The notes: generated from the sequence alone by a model not told the origin. Positions 50,130 through 61,795 are shown, counted from the stretch's first letter. The stretch: 64,000 nucleotides of DNA from Glossina fuscipes (GCF_014805625.2 NW_023998416.1:17710877-17774876); one strand, 5' to 3'. Translations and numbers: made by a program.

Positions 50130-53110
50130 TGAATCCAGTGGCGTTCTAAGTATATAAATGTTGTCATATAAAACAAAACTAAACAAAATTCAGTACTCAT
50201 TAAAATAATATTGAGAAGATAAGTAAGTTACTGCCGTAATTTCATATATTTCAATAAATATTATATTATTGGCGGATGATTAACATGGCTTTTCAGCCTA
50301 TTAACACAGGATTTGAAAAGATTTTGCTGCTTTGGAATTTTCAAATTGAGCATCTGTGCGGACGCTACGGTATTTTATATATTATGAAATAAGAATATAA
50401 AAAGAAAGTATTTCAAAGAGATTGAAGAATCATAACAATATCGTAAGTATACGCTTCTTACGGCTGATGTAGCAATTATTGCATTGCTTCATATGCATCT
50501 GCGTTTTATTTGCTTGAAAATTTTTTTTGAATTTTCGTGTACATGGCGTCCTTAGCATAGTCTACTACGTTATTCTATGTATCGAATAAACCGCAAGTAT
50601 TGCCTACAGACCAATTATCGAACTTTTGCAATTCGAGAAGTCCATTAATTGGATATGAATCTTGCATATTTTAGACAAGATTTTTTGATTTACATGGAAA
50701 TGAAAACAATTTAAATACTCGACAAAAGTGCGAACCTCGCATCGAGCTCTTGGGGAAAGTGTTTGCTATGTTTTATTGCATGAACACCAAGTCGATTATG
50801 TTTAAGTTTAGTTGAAGAAGCTTCTTACCTTAGTTCAATGCTATACAGAAATTTTTCTCGACTTCCTTGTAACAAGCACACCAAACCCTAACAAAGAAAG
50901 TAATTGATCAGAAAATATGGTTTTCTTAACCGTTAGCTAAGACGTTTTTTCTGAGTCAGCGTTATTCTCTTCATTTTAATAAGTGAACTTGCCTGATGGA
51001 CTCAAAATGCAAATACGTCAAGTAGGCCAAATTTTTAAGCTTGGGAAAGGCGGAATTCAGTGATCGGCGATAATCTTCGTAGAGGGAAAAAAGTTCCGAG
51101 CTCATACGGCTACGACAACATTCAAGAGAAATGAAAAATCATGGATGTGTATAATGCGGGTTTTTGCATTTACGGTTACTGAGAAAGTTGAAATTTCTTC
51201 TAAAAAAAAAAAAGGAAAGCAATGCACACTTTGTGAAAAAATAGTTCAAAATTCTTGAAAAGTGCAACCAAACCACTATTTAAAATTCTCTCAGACTTAG
51301 AGCCATGTTTTGTAGCCAACAGTATATTATTATTATTGTCATAATATTGTAAAAATTTATTGAGCACTTCTTTTGGGAAATTCTCACTAATTATAGTAAA
51401 AATAACATCGCTTAGTGATAATAAATCTAAAATATGCACGAGTGCATTTTGCTAATGAAACGCCAGACTTTTAAAGACATTGTGTCGGTAAGTATGGCTA
51501 AGTTGAATTTTTTATTTACTCAAAAATTCGCTTTAAAAAGCGGTAGGTGTGTCCGAGACTAGAAATTGGTACAATGGGCATGAGAACGTTTCCATGTGCT
51601 GCCTGCTGTCCATTGTTTAATGACAAAAGAGTTAAATGAAAGTCAAAAACAAAAGCACAACAGGATGTCCGTTTTTAACGTCTGCTTCATCTAAATTTCT
51701 CTCTATTATTATGTTGGTGGTGGCCACGATACAGTGTGATGACGGTTCCCCACGAATTACACTTCAGTTCACACTGCGCTTGCTGTTCATCGTCTACATC
51801 TGTCTATCTTCTTTATTCTGTGTTATGGTCGTCTTTGCCTGAGTGTTGATAAGCATCAGTTTATGAATGACTCAATTAAATTTAAATTTCATATTACATC
51901 CAAATTAGAAAAAATATATATAAAGCAAAAGTATGAAAAAAAAATAAAAAATTTCCTAGAAACATTTATTTATAGTATTATTGTTGTCATTATTTTGAAT
52001 ATGCTGTGTACATTTTTCTCTTTTTCTTCTGTCCTCTTGTTCCTCGTATTGCAATTGTTGCTGCCGCGATTCTATGGTGATAATTGATTAAATTTTCTTT
52101 TGTTCGTTAATGTCACACAGCCTTGTTAAACAAATTTTCTTCATAGCTGCGACATCATAGTTACTATGTAATGCTGTGCATTATTTTTTATTCCAGAACC
52201 GAAGAGAATTTAATTTTGCATTTGATTTTCATTTTGTCGTATTTGCGGTTCTTGTCACTGTTGTCTCCTTGCACTTAGCGGAAATTGATAAATTGTTCAA
52301 CCGTAATTGAGTTTGTGTGCACAGAGTGAAATCTTCTTTTTATCAAACGTTAGAAAATGTGTTTTGCTGATTTTATTTTGCTTTTTAACATTTCATGATC
52401 GAACACTGTCTAGCAGTAGTTATAACGTCTTTTTTTTTCTTTTTTTCGAATTATTCTCTTTTACTAATCTGTTCCTTCCTTACTTTTTTCATTTTGTTTT
52501 ATTTAATTTACTTCGATGCGCATTCAATGATTCGAAATAAATATTTGAACTGATTTGTTTTCAATGAATTTATAAATTATGTATTAATATTGATTATTAT
52601 TAGATATTGGGGCGCTAAGAGAGAAATATTCATCAAAATTTTTGGCTTATTGTCTGCTTACTTCTCCTGCTTCCGCCACAGTTTAGCGAATCGTTGCTGC
52701 TCGCAATATGGAATAAAGATCGATCGTTTTATGAATCTAATAACATTTCATTTTCTTATGAGACTTCCACTTCATTACTAACAACCTAACCATCTATAAT
52801 ACATGGAAATTCAATTGCTCTAATGTCTCGAAATCTGTTTTAGATTTACGCATTTCCTTGTAACCGGTATGTATTTTGATGAACATATGTATATAGGAAA
52901 ACAATTCTCTTCACGATCTAAGCTGATGAAGGCATATCTGTCCATTCGCTTTCATTTAAGCTTCTTAGTTTAGATTCCGAAAGCTTTAATTAAATATGTA
53001 TTCCTTTTGCTCCGCATTACCAATTATTCCAAAAAAATTTTTTTCCTTGGAATTTCGCACTCCGATAGGCTATCTGCGGCGAAGGAATTCCTCCTAAAAA
53101 TTTACAGCCT
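50130..53110. other. Intron sequence, nothing recognised
   Basis: AT-rich DNA downstream of the tRNA gene on the + axis. T-rich frames around 51860-52540 give hydrophobic Phe/Leu-rich peptides that reflect base composition and are not supported as membrane proteins. Confidence 0.35.
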
Positions 53111-53116
53111 AAATCC

Positions 53117-53420
53117 TCATCTGTTGGATTCTATTAGGGGTAAAGATATGTTTCCACCGTTTTCCTTCAAAAATTGGGAATTTTTTGTGAAAGAACGGTG
53201 CGTTACCATTCGGAACCCACATCGAAAGAGCTCTTTATCTCCTGAGGCTATCCACGAATCGAAATCACTTTTGGTACCTTCGTACGAAGGAAATCGCTGC
53301 TCAAACAGACCATCTACCGGAACATAACCGGACAATCGGAAGGGGCAATATCTGGTGAATATGGCGCGTATGTCTTCTTATTTAAGCGTTTCCGTATAAA
53401 ATATTCGCGTAGGCTGTCGG
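53117..53420 (-). pseudogene. Mariner transposase relic 4 (third catalytic motif to C-terminal region)
   Basis: Minus-strand translation gives APYSPDIAPSD at about 53330-53375, the block that holds the third catalytic Asp of DD34D mariners. A frameshift follows. Then comes GLFEQRFPSYEGTK and later DFDSWIASGDKELFRCG (53170-53310), matching the conserved LA.QRF.SYE..K.W.DSWIASKD.EFFR.GI region. The third Asp is intact here, but the copy is frameshifted and the upstream part (53420-53600) is too decayed to read. The + strand 106-codon frame at 53007-53327 is a shadow. Confidence 0.8.
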
Positions 53421-53599
53421 TTATTAACTTCTCCAATACGCTAACAATCGGGTTTAGACAGTGTTCATATTTACTTAACACCACTTTCAAATAGACATGA
53501 CTTAATGTAGGCTTATCGAGGTTATCTTTGAACGGATATAATGATGAAAAATTGGTAACCCTATTTTCGCAGAGCGATCATGGGCCGCTAAAACTACTT

Positions 53600-55415
53600 A
53601 ATTTAATCCAGTAATATAAAAATTCTGAATTCTAAATGGCTCTTTAATCAAGTAAAGCAGTCTTGTTTGTTTATGCATGCTTTTATTGTAGTAAAAGTGA
53701 TCGTTCTTGCCGTCAATGATTTTTCAATAAAATTCATTGTCTTTCTTCATCGACATGTTTTATGTCTTATCGATTTTTGTCGACCTCTTTTAGTATAGAC
53801 AGAGAAATATGCTTCTTTTTTAAATTCAATCAAGAAGAAGAGATGGAAGAGATGGACAAAAGTCACTGTCATAAAAAAAGTGATAAATACACACAAAAAA
53901 TGTTATACAGCAAAGCACGAAGCTGAAGATAACTAAGAGAAAAGTGAACGTTTTCAACTAATGACGGCCACATGTAGTGAAAGTGTTGTACACGTTAACG
54001 TCAACGAATTGATTATTCATAAACTCGGTAAAGAATCGAACAATGTATTGTCTGAATATGATTTAAAAAAAAAAAAAAAGACCGAAATAAACTGTGTCAT
54101 AATATTTAAAGATTCATCATTCTTACGACGCGCACAAATATCGCTTAACGTCGTTATCTCCTTGATTGCTTTACATTGTTTTTTAAAACACAACATAAAG
54201 AAGATGGATTAGAGGTATATGATCGCTTGTCTTGTTGAGAATTATCTATAATAATGTAATTAAATAAAAAATAAAAAAAAAAAAAAAAAGATATGAAACT
54301 CTTTTATTGTAATGATTAACGACTTTTTCAATATTACAAAGAAGTTAATTTGTGATTATCAAAAAGGCTTTTTTTTTATTAAAATTAATTATTATTATTA
54401 ATCAGGAAGTATTTTTGCTTTACAAAAGCCCTTGATTCCAATATACACATATGTTGTATTATTTGAGAGATTTTCTCATTTCTTAAATAATATGCTCAGA
54501 ATGCAATTGTGATTTATTTATAATAACCACTTCGTTTGAAGATATGATTTACGTGTGCAAAGTTATGATTTGCATATTGAACTCATTATGAATATTATAA
54601 GAAGCGGAGCTACTGAGGCTGAACTAAATTTAGATAAGAGGACTTACATCTCTTAAGCCGGATGACTTGAGTAGTCCTGCCGCTACTGGTAGCACAAGAA
54701 ATATTGATTGCAGGTAGAGAGCATGGAATATAAGATCACTGACTGATATAAATGAGAGGGACATCTGTTTGATATTTTTAGTCTTCTATTACTTGCTATA
54801 TATTAACATTTGAATCTCTTGCGGCTATAATATGTCTCTTATTTGGTGAAACCACCAGCCAAATTTTTCAAAAATGTTGGCGCATAAAGCTAGTTGTCCA
54901 TCTTTCTAAACTTTGGTACTAACTGCATCTCATATATTCTTACGCGTTAACTTGTGGAATGCAAATTTGCAGCGAGAGAGAGGGTATGTAGGTTAAAAAT
55001 GACTCAAAACATGTATATCACAACACAATAATCTAACAAAGATCAATATGTAAGACTGATTCCAAATCAAGCAGAACTTTTTCAAAATAATAAATCCCCG
55101 TCCCTTCAACCAGCAATAACCGCTTGATTTGAAAAGGTAAACGCTGTATTGAAATTCTGCCAAATGAGCAGGACAATCGGACGTGTAGAGAGCGTACCAA
55201 ATGACCGTGTGTTTGTTGTACCTATGTAAAATTGATTACTAAAAGATAGCATCAACGTTTCAAATTTTCAAGCAATTTTCATCGAAACGCTTTAATTGAT
55301 CAAATGAAGTTCTTATTCTGCAGCAGAGTACGCTTTGAAGAGTGTCAAGCAGGCATCAATATCTCGGGCATAAGAAATTTGCGGTAATCTACAGATGCCG
55401 CTGGATGTATTAATT
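53600..55415. other. Intron sequence, nothing recognised
   Basis: AT-rich, with A-runs at 54065-54079 and 54272-54289. No supported gene. Confidence 0.35.
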
Positions 55416-55419
55416 TTTT

Positions 55420-55690
55420 GTGGATGTATACAATACCCAAAAGCGCTTAAGACAGACCCACCGTTTATTATATTGAAGTTTGTCTGTCTGTCCATCTGTC
55501 CGTTTGTTTTTTCGTGTTCAACCCACATTTAGCAATTTTCAAGTGTTTTGGCGCACTACCCATATAGTTTCTTATTTTGAAGACTCCTCATGTGAATGAC
55601 TGCCTTAAACGAAGTGATGTAAGATGCTTAATGGTGGGCGGTAGGCCACTGTAACGCTTAGCTTGCTTTAGTTTACATTTTAAGCGCATT
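55420..55690 (+). repeat. Dispersed fly repeat fragment
   Basis: GAAGTTTGTCTGTCTGTCCA with TCTGTCCGTTTG, then GGCGCACTACCCATATAGTT, CTCCTCATGTGAATGACTGC, and TTAATGGTGGGCGGTAGGCC. A similar CAAAAGCGCTTAAGACAGAC block occurs at 12.77 kb (CAGAAGCACTTAAGACCGAC), which hints at another fragment there. Confidence 0.55.
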
Positions 55691-55694
55691 CGCA

Positions 55695-57000
55695 GTCTTT
55701 AGCCTGTACTTTATGGTTGAAGTACTTTATATCGAAGGCAGGGTATAGCCATTGTTATCATGTATTTTTTTGAATGACATTTCTTATTTGTTTTTTTTCT
55801 TTAAGAAATATTGAAAAAGATGAGTTAATTTCTCAAGCAACTAACTGAGCAAAGTCTTTTGAATAAAACCCGTAATAATTCGCAGCCTTCTGTCGCCAGC
55901 GAATACCAAGGATCTTCTCGTCTATTACAGCACTCTTGCCCTGGCCTAGGGTTTTGATAACTTTCGTACAGACTGCAAACAAGCAACAGTACCTCCGGTA
56001 TTCTATAAAAATATTTAGGTCGCCTTGTTCGATCATATTAGATAATCAATCAATGTCGTCTTTTAGATTTTCTTTGGGCCCTTCTATGTCACGCAGTATT
56101 GAAATCCCCACGACAGAGCATATTTAAAATGAACTTTTTTAAGCGGAAAGTTCATGCGATACAGAGGATGTAAAGCGAATCTTAAAAAAGATTCATAAGC
56201 GTGAAATCAGTCGTGAAAATATCATTACTGTCATACCTAAGAAGATTCAAAAAGGACTTAATTGGCTCGTAGTCACCAAACGGATTGTCTGCTCACATTT
56301 AATGTTCCTCCTTTCAGTATTAGAAATTTAAAGTGTTTGTGTATGTTTTTGAAAACATCGTTTCATCAAAAATGAACCTATGTCTGAAACAGCGCAATTA
56401 ACTTAATTAAACACTTGTTCTTCCTTCTTCTATTTTTTCCTCCGTTTGCGTTCGGTTTATAGATAGATGCCTTATAACTGCTTCAACTCGTAATAAAAAG
56501 CAACATGTGCCTAGGTAATTATAAACTTTTTTGGTTTATTAGAGCTCTTTGTATTTCTCTTTCTCGATAATGCTCGTTTTTTTTTTTTTCTTTTTTGCTC
56601 CGTTTAAACCAATTACGGGTTTCTCCAGTGAAGAGGTGTAGTATCTGCGTTGAACACAAACAAAAAAAAAAAAAAAGGCAAAGAAGTGTCAAAAATGTGA
56701 GCATAAAAACACTTAAGAGAAATTTTATCTGTGTATGTAAACAAGAATATCCTTTTGAGCAACCTAATGGTTTGGTGGTTAAGTGCAAAAAATTGGGAAA
56801 CATTGTGTTGGCCTTTTTTTAAAACTATTATTAAAGCGCTTGTAAAACATGACGTATAAAATAATTGACTAACTGTTGCTGTGTATTTAAAATTTGCTTA
56901 AGCACGTATCAAATTTAAGTTGCATTTTTGATAAAAACTACAACCATTTACCTTTTGTCTTTTTCATTATTAACCTAAACTAAAAAAGGAAAAAAATTAT
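55695..57000. other. Intron sequence before exon 2
   Basis: Contains a GC-richer patch at 55830-56110 with short frames on both strands and no recognised family, then AT-rich DNA with A- and T-runs. The last 60 bases are T-rich and lead to the acceptor of exon 2. Confidence 0.35.
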
Positions 57001-57013
57001 TTTTATATTTTAG

Positions 57014-57109
57014 CGTCGTCGCGAACGTGGTCGTATACCCGTTAAAGGCGTCAGACTCGTTGAAACTGCCACAGTGAACGGTGAAGGAGGTGATCCTTTT
57101 GCACCGGAT
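57014..57109 (+). CDS. Btk29A: Btk29A exon 2: middle of PH domain
   Basis: This 96-base exon encodes 32 residues in frame 0, running from RRRERGRI to GEGGDPFAPD. Both motifs are as I recall them in the Drosophila Btk29A PH domain (RRRERGRI, GGDPFAPD), and the reading frame joins exon 1 without a shift. The acceptor is a T-rich tract ending TTTTAG, and the donor is GTAAGT right after the GAT codon. The exon supplies PH-domain strands and the long linker before YPFQV. No in-frame stop is present, and the residue match makes any other identity very unlikely. It is separated from exon 3 by an intron of only 99 bases, in contrast with the very long intron before it. Confidence 0.95.
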
Positions 57110-57208
57110 GTAAGTATCGTTTTACTTCTTTACATTATTCATCGTAGCTATTATCATCGAAAAAGTTTCAAGTTTCTTAGCTTTTCTCTCCTCTCGCTTA
57201 CTTTGCAG
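57110..57208 (+). other. Btk29A: Btk29A intron 2 (99 bp)
   Basis: Short phase-0 intron with GTAAGT at its 5' end and a pyrimidine-rich tract (CTTTTCTCTCCTCTCGC) before TTTGCAG. Its length is typical of short fly introns. Read-through gives an open frame, so an unspliced product would not be obvious from stops alone, but the protein match requires its removal. Confidence 0.92.
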
Positions 57209-57341
57209 GGCTATCCTTTTCAAGTAGGCTATTGTGAGTCAAGTGATGATCAATCTCAACGTACTGTTCCTCAATATACATTGTATTTAGTGGCAAATAC
57301 TGAAAAAGAACGTTCGGATTGGATATATGCGATAAGGCAAG
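57209..57341 (+). CDS. Btk29A: Btk29A exon 3: end of PH domain (gene continues outside window)
   Basis: This exon encodes 44 residues plus one base. It starts with GYPFQVGYCE, the conserved PH strand (BTK has YPFQVVYDE). It continues through a short variable loop (SSDDQSQR) to VPQYTLYLVANTEKERSDW and the closing helix WIYAIRQ. The variable loop is much shorter than the Gly/Ser-rich one I recall in D. melanogaster. The acceptor is CTTACTTTGCAG and the donor is GTATGT at 57342. The final G leaves phase 1, consistent with a Val codon in the next exon as in Drosophila. I searched 57342-64000 for the expected Btk-motif exon (a YHPG-type zinc motif) and found none, so the rest of the kinase lies beyond the window. 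Confidence 0.95.
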
Positions 57342-58180
57342 GTATGTCGAAATTATATTGCTTTCATGTTTTGTAGCATACATCTGTAAGCGTAGACAAC
57401 ATTGGACTTTTCTTCTGTAGGTCGCCTGTGTATCCGGCGATTGCGACGGTTTGTTCGACCTGCATGTTGGCGACTTGCAATTCTTCCAATTTGTTTTGAG
57501 CTGTAGTCGCCATTGTCTCTTATGATCCCATGCGCAGCTTAAAGGTGTCGCTACCGTCGACTCCACACTAAACGCTCGATTTTTATAAAGCAAAAAATTC
57601 ACTGCGTTAATGAAAACGGTTTTGTAATGCAAATTTTGCATGACGTGAATTAGGGACCAGCGTTGAAGTTAGTTTGGATGCAACGGTAATTTGTCTTAAA
57701 ACGCTTTGTAGGTTAGGAAGGGCAAGGGGAACCTTATACGTTTGCAAAAGGCGTTTTAAACTTATTATCTTTGCTCACAACAGCGTGTAATCAATAAATT
57801 TGGATCTTCATCGAAGTCTCTCTGTCTTCACCGCCCATACTTCTCTGTCCTGCAAGTGGCCCTTATAAAGTATAAATTTTAACACTAAAACCAGCTTATG
57901 TTATATTGACGTAGGCGAGTCGTTAACTGAACACTAGGTTGTCAAGAGGATTCAAAGCAAACACTGCTAAGTGTAATTCGAATAACCAAGCGAAAATTAG
58001 AAGTGCCCATGAAAATATCTTATAGTTAGTTATATAAGTAATAAGACCTTGCATGTGTTTTGATCGGCGATATCTATTGCTCAAAATGATATTGCTTTAC
58101 GAAGTATCAACGTGCAAAACGATTCAATTCCATGATTTTCAACTTTCTTTACATAAAATAACAATTTTCCATTTAGTACT
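57342..58180 (+). other. Btk29A: Start of Btk29A intron 3; unexplained repeat-like patch
   Basis: Donor GTATGT at 57342. The stretch 57415-57560 is less AT-rich. On the minus strand it reads as ATTAQNKLEELQVANMQVEQ followed by TVAIAGYTGD, an open and plausible-looking coiled-coil-like piece that could come from a retroelement protein. I cannot name the family. The 147-codon minus-strand frame at 57198-57641 is in a different frame and overlaps exon 3, so it is a shadow. Confidence 0.4.
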
Positions 58181-58920
58181 ATTGAGTTGTTCATTGTGTA
58201 CAGGTGCTAATCACGGAACACTCGAAATTGCATTTTCGACATTCATTATTTTTGTTGTTTGACTCGAAGAAATCTGTTTTGGCTGCAACGGTCTAAAAAC
58301 GGTGAGTTTGTTGACCGTTGAGACAGACCTGGAGGACCAAAGAAGTTTGACGACAATCAACTGCAAGACTTATTGGAGGAAAACCCTGCTCAAATTCTCG
58401 AAGCACATTCGAAAAGATTAGTAGGTGATGAATGAACTGCTTCTACACGTTTACATGCGATGGGAAAAGTTCCAAAAGAGGAAAAATGGCTACCACACGA
58501 ATCGACCGAAAATTCTGTATCGATCCGTCTGACATCGCGGTTTCATTGCTTGTCAGGCGAAAAAAAGAAAAGTTTTCCGTGGTGTATTGTAACTGGCGTT
58601 GAAAAGTGAATCTACTACGACAATCCCAAGGGCAAAAAGTCACGGATAAGTCAAGTTTGTTTTACCACATCCGCCTTACATCCCTGATCTTGCCCCCGCA
58701 GCAGCCTACCACCTTTTCTGTTACTTACAAAACTTTTTGAGTTGAAATGCCTTCAGTTCTGAAAAGCAAGTTAGTCAGGCTGTCGAAAATTTCTTTCAAT
58801 CCAAACCAACCACATTTTACAAAGATGGAATTGATAAAAAGCCAGGAAGATGGAAGAACGTCATACATAATAGTGGCGAATACATAATAAATTAATATAA
58901 TTTTGTTATTCAAGGAAAGC
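58181..58920 (+). pseudogene. Mariner transposase relic 5 (internally deleted)
   Basis: The copy runs in the order of a mariner transposase: RPGGPKKFDDNQLQDLLEE (HTH linker, about 58330-58380); a KRL..MGKV block; IVTGVEKWIYYDNPKGKKS (about 58585-58640), where the first catalytic Asp is replaced by Val and the Trp codon is a stop; then YIPDLAPAA.YHLF (about 58675-58710), where the third catalytic Asp is lost; and finally GRWKNVIHNSGEYIIN and a stop near 58890. The stretch that should carry the second Asp, CIWWD and HDNA is missing, an internal deletion near 58645-58670. Several stops and shifts make it dead. Its 5' 80 bases match relic 6. Confidence 0.85.
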
Positions 58921-59069
58921 AAAATAAATGCCTGATAAAAAAACGGATGTTACTTGTGACTCAATCTAACATTTCGTCTGTTTATTTACTTACTTTTCCT
59001 TCTCTCCTTTGCATGAGAATATTATTATAATAGGTGCTTGCATTAATTTTGACAATTTTTTCACTTGAG

Positions 59070-59740
59070 AAAAATTGCCTCAACATATATTAATCGAAAG
59101 ATTTTCTATCGTTTTCTACAACTTTTAACCATCTCTTTGGCAACATGGCGATAGCGTGTTGAAAGAACTTATACAGCTTTGACAGCGATCCTATCGTCGA
59201 CGCATTTTCGCACTTCTTCAATTTTGCCGCATCGATCTGAACAAGTGGTATTCAGAAGACGTCATTTCTGGTGAGTACGCTGGTTGTGGCGAAACTTCTT
59301 ACTCTAAATGCAACAGTGTATTCTTGACAATTCTTGCAACAAGTGTTCAAAATGGCTTTTCCAGTCAATTCTTGTGCTGGTAATTTTAGTTGCTATTGCT
59401 GGTCTTTTTCGCATTAATTCATTTGCTTCGTTGCTACACATCTGCAGTAACAGTTTTATTAGGTTTTAGTAGCTGGTAATACAGTACACCTTGCTGGCTC
59501 CACCATATGCACAGCAAAACATTATTGCCATGAACATTCTATTTCGGTGCCCATATGGATGGCTGTCCTGGACTAACCCATAACTTTTGGTGCTTGGCAT
59601 TGTCGTCATATCAAGTTTTCATTTCGGGTCGCACTACGGCAAGCAACGAAACCAAATGGAAGTAATGAATATCAAAAATGCATTATGAGCATTCCGTGAT
59701 TAGCGTCTGTGTACGCTGAACAACTCAATTATACTAAATG
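59070..59740 (-). pseudogene. Mariner transposase relic 6 (convergent with relic 5)
   Basis: On the minus strand, in order: a 5' segment (59638-59731) homologous to the start of relic 5; a degraded YDDNAKHQKLWVSPGQPS block (59550-59630); VLLCIWWSQQGVLYYQLL and KPNKTVTADV (59450-59540); SSEYHLFRSM (59232-59270), with the third Asp replaced by Glu; and LPKRWLKVVENDRKSFD with a stop (59093-59146). These are all hallmark mariner blocks. The N-terminal DNA-binding part is deleted, because the 5' segment passes almost directly into the post-catalytic region. Frameshifts occur between blocks. Confidence 0.85.
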
Positions 59741-59744
59741 TGCA

Positions 59745-61795
59745 ACTGTTTTTTTAGGTAAAGGAAAGTCAAAATCATCGAATTTATTTCGCATTACTTC
59801 AATTTTACCTGTCGCTGCTCAAAATTGATGCAAGCCGACGGCACCACAGATATTGCGTTGTAATAATGCAGCGAATGCAGCGAGAAGGCTAACTTGATAT
59901 AAAAGTAATCGAATACCATTAACTCAAAAAGCAATCCTATCGTTCTTGTATTTCATGATGTACCATAGCTCGGTGACGAAAACAGTAGACCAGCTGCTGG
60001 ATTGTGAAACAAAAATATCAAAAATCCATAAAAGTTTATCTTCAGGTCTTGAATTGGGTTGAGGAAAGCTTTATTTTATATGATAATGAAGTACAAGTGC
60101 ACAGTTTAATCTCTACCGGATGAGCATTGAATTTCTTTCAACTAGATTAGAAGTCCTTCGCAATGTCCTTATGCCTGTAGAAGACAGGATTATGTATAAA
60201 ATATTGTAGCAGTGCTCTGGAATATTAATGACGACTCCAAATTCATCATTTATCATTCTCAGGAACATGGAGTTCCTGTCTCTAATTTATTTTTAAGCAG
60301 GGCACATGAAGGCATGAATTTGGAGAAAAAATCCAGATGTTGAAGCTCGGGGAGAAGTCCCTTCAATAAAACACTTTAGAACAAGATTTAATTATCCTTC
60401 TTTTTATTGTAGTATGAGTAACCACTCAGGAAATGCCACCGTGTTCGAAAGAATTGGAGAAGAGGGAAGGAGAGAAATAGCGAGTGAGCGCAGCCTGGGA
60501 GACCAAACCGATGAAAAGACACGCGAATTGCGTCCACTGCAATTACAGTGACTAACGTAACTCGCGCACAACACACCAACAACTGGCCTCTATTTTCAAA
60601 AGCAAAAGAAGGACGATTCTGCGCATTGTTCATAAATTACAACAAATACTACGACAAAAATTTCATCCTTTATTCTCAGAAAGATCTGCCGATATCGATG
60701 TTTTATTTCTTGTTATTCTGTTTTTGTATTTGTCTTTAAGATAAAGGCGGTTGATAAAGGAGGTATCGGCTCAACCGCATACAATTTTCTCACTTGTTTA
60801 GTATAATTTCTTGCAGTTTAGTAGGTAACCTTGTTAATTTTGCAATAAAAAATGTTATTTTGGAAATTTCAAATTTGGTTCAAATGTCGGCTCTAGCCTT
60901 TATGTTGAGTTCGCATTTATATTAATTTGATTATCCAATAACTATCTTTTCCAATTTTTTGTTTAGGTGGTTTTCTCAAGAAATGCTAAAGAAAGAAATT
61001 TTTGTTATAACAAAACGTGCTAATGACTCAATTTACTCAATCAATAAACGGTACTTGTCTTTGTGGTAACACCTCATCAGTCATTCACACAATTTGTTCA
61101 TTTTCAATTCAGTTCATTTACGGAAATATTATTGAAAATACTGTTTAATAATACAATGCATTTTTTAGGTTATATTGCGGTTTTCTTGCTTTTCCTTAAG
61201 TAAATTTTGTGGTAATAAATTGAATTAAGTTGAAGGTGAAAATTAGTTAACTTTGCCAAGCCCAACGTGAAGTTATTTGCGTGCTTGATATGCTCTCTGT
61301 ATAGATCTTTGTGGTCATTCATTTATTTATTTGTTTGTTTTTTTGCACATGAAAACTCTTAAGCTTCAACCTTCAATTATAAATTTATTTAATTTTTTTT
61401 TTGTTTTTTTACCTTTTTCATCAACATTTTCGACTAAACTCATTGCCGCTTTTCTTGTATCTTACTGAAAATGATCTTATGACACGAATGAAGAAAGACG
61501 AAAAACTGTAGAAAATAAATTCAAAACTTTTTTTTTAAGGTTCGTTAACCCATATCTATATTTGATTTTTATAGATGTATGTATATATGTATGTCAGCAA
61601 TTGCCTAGTTGAATTTAATTTACTTAAAGCATTTATATCTGGCACAAGTTGGCAAGGCTGCGGTTACCTCGCTTGTATATTCAAAATTATGAATTTACTA
61701 TTTGGTGATTAAGATAAGTACAACTCGACGGAATCTAATAAAATACAAGAATTTTATACAAGAATTACTGGCAAGTAGCCCTTGTTATATAAATT
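59745..61795. other. Btk29A intron 3, nothing recognised
   Basis: AT-rich DNA between mariner relic 6 and the copia relic. 59745-60380 may include more mariner- or repeat-derived sequence, but no motif can be read. Confidence 0.35.

Larger units (their letters stand above)
1179..57013 (+). other. Btk29A: Giant first intron of Btk29A (about 55.8 kb)
   Basis: Phase-0 intron with the donor GTAAGT at 1179 and a T-rich acceptor ending TTTTAG at 57011-57013. It interrupts the PH domain between residues 77 and 78. The interior holds an antisense tRNA-Phe gene, mariner relics, SINE-like repeats, many copies of a dispersed fly repeat and microsatellites. I recognise no other protein-coding exon in it. 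Length comes from the two exon positions, which are secure; that the exons belong to one transcript is inferred from frame, order and protein continuity. Alternative promoters or untranslated exons could lie inside and would not be visible from coding potential. Confidence 0.9.

Noticed and set aside
53007..53327. 106-codon + strand frame
   Set aside because: It is the antisense shadow of mariner relic 4.
57198..57641. 147-codon minus-strand open frame
   Set aside because: It overlaps Btk29A exon 3 on the opposite strand and reads in a frame with no recognised motif.
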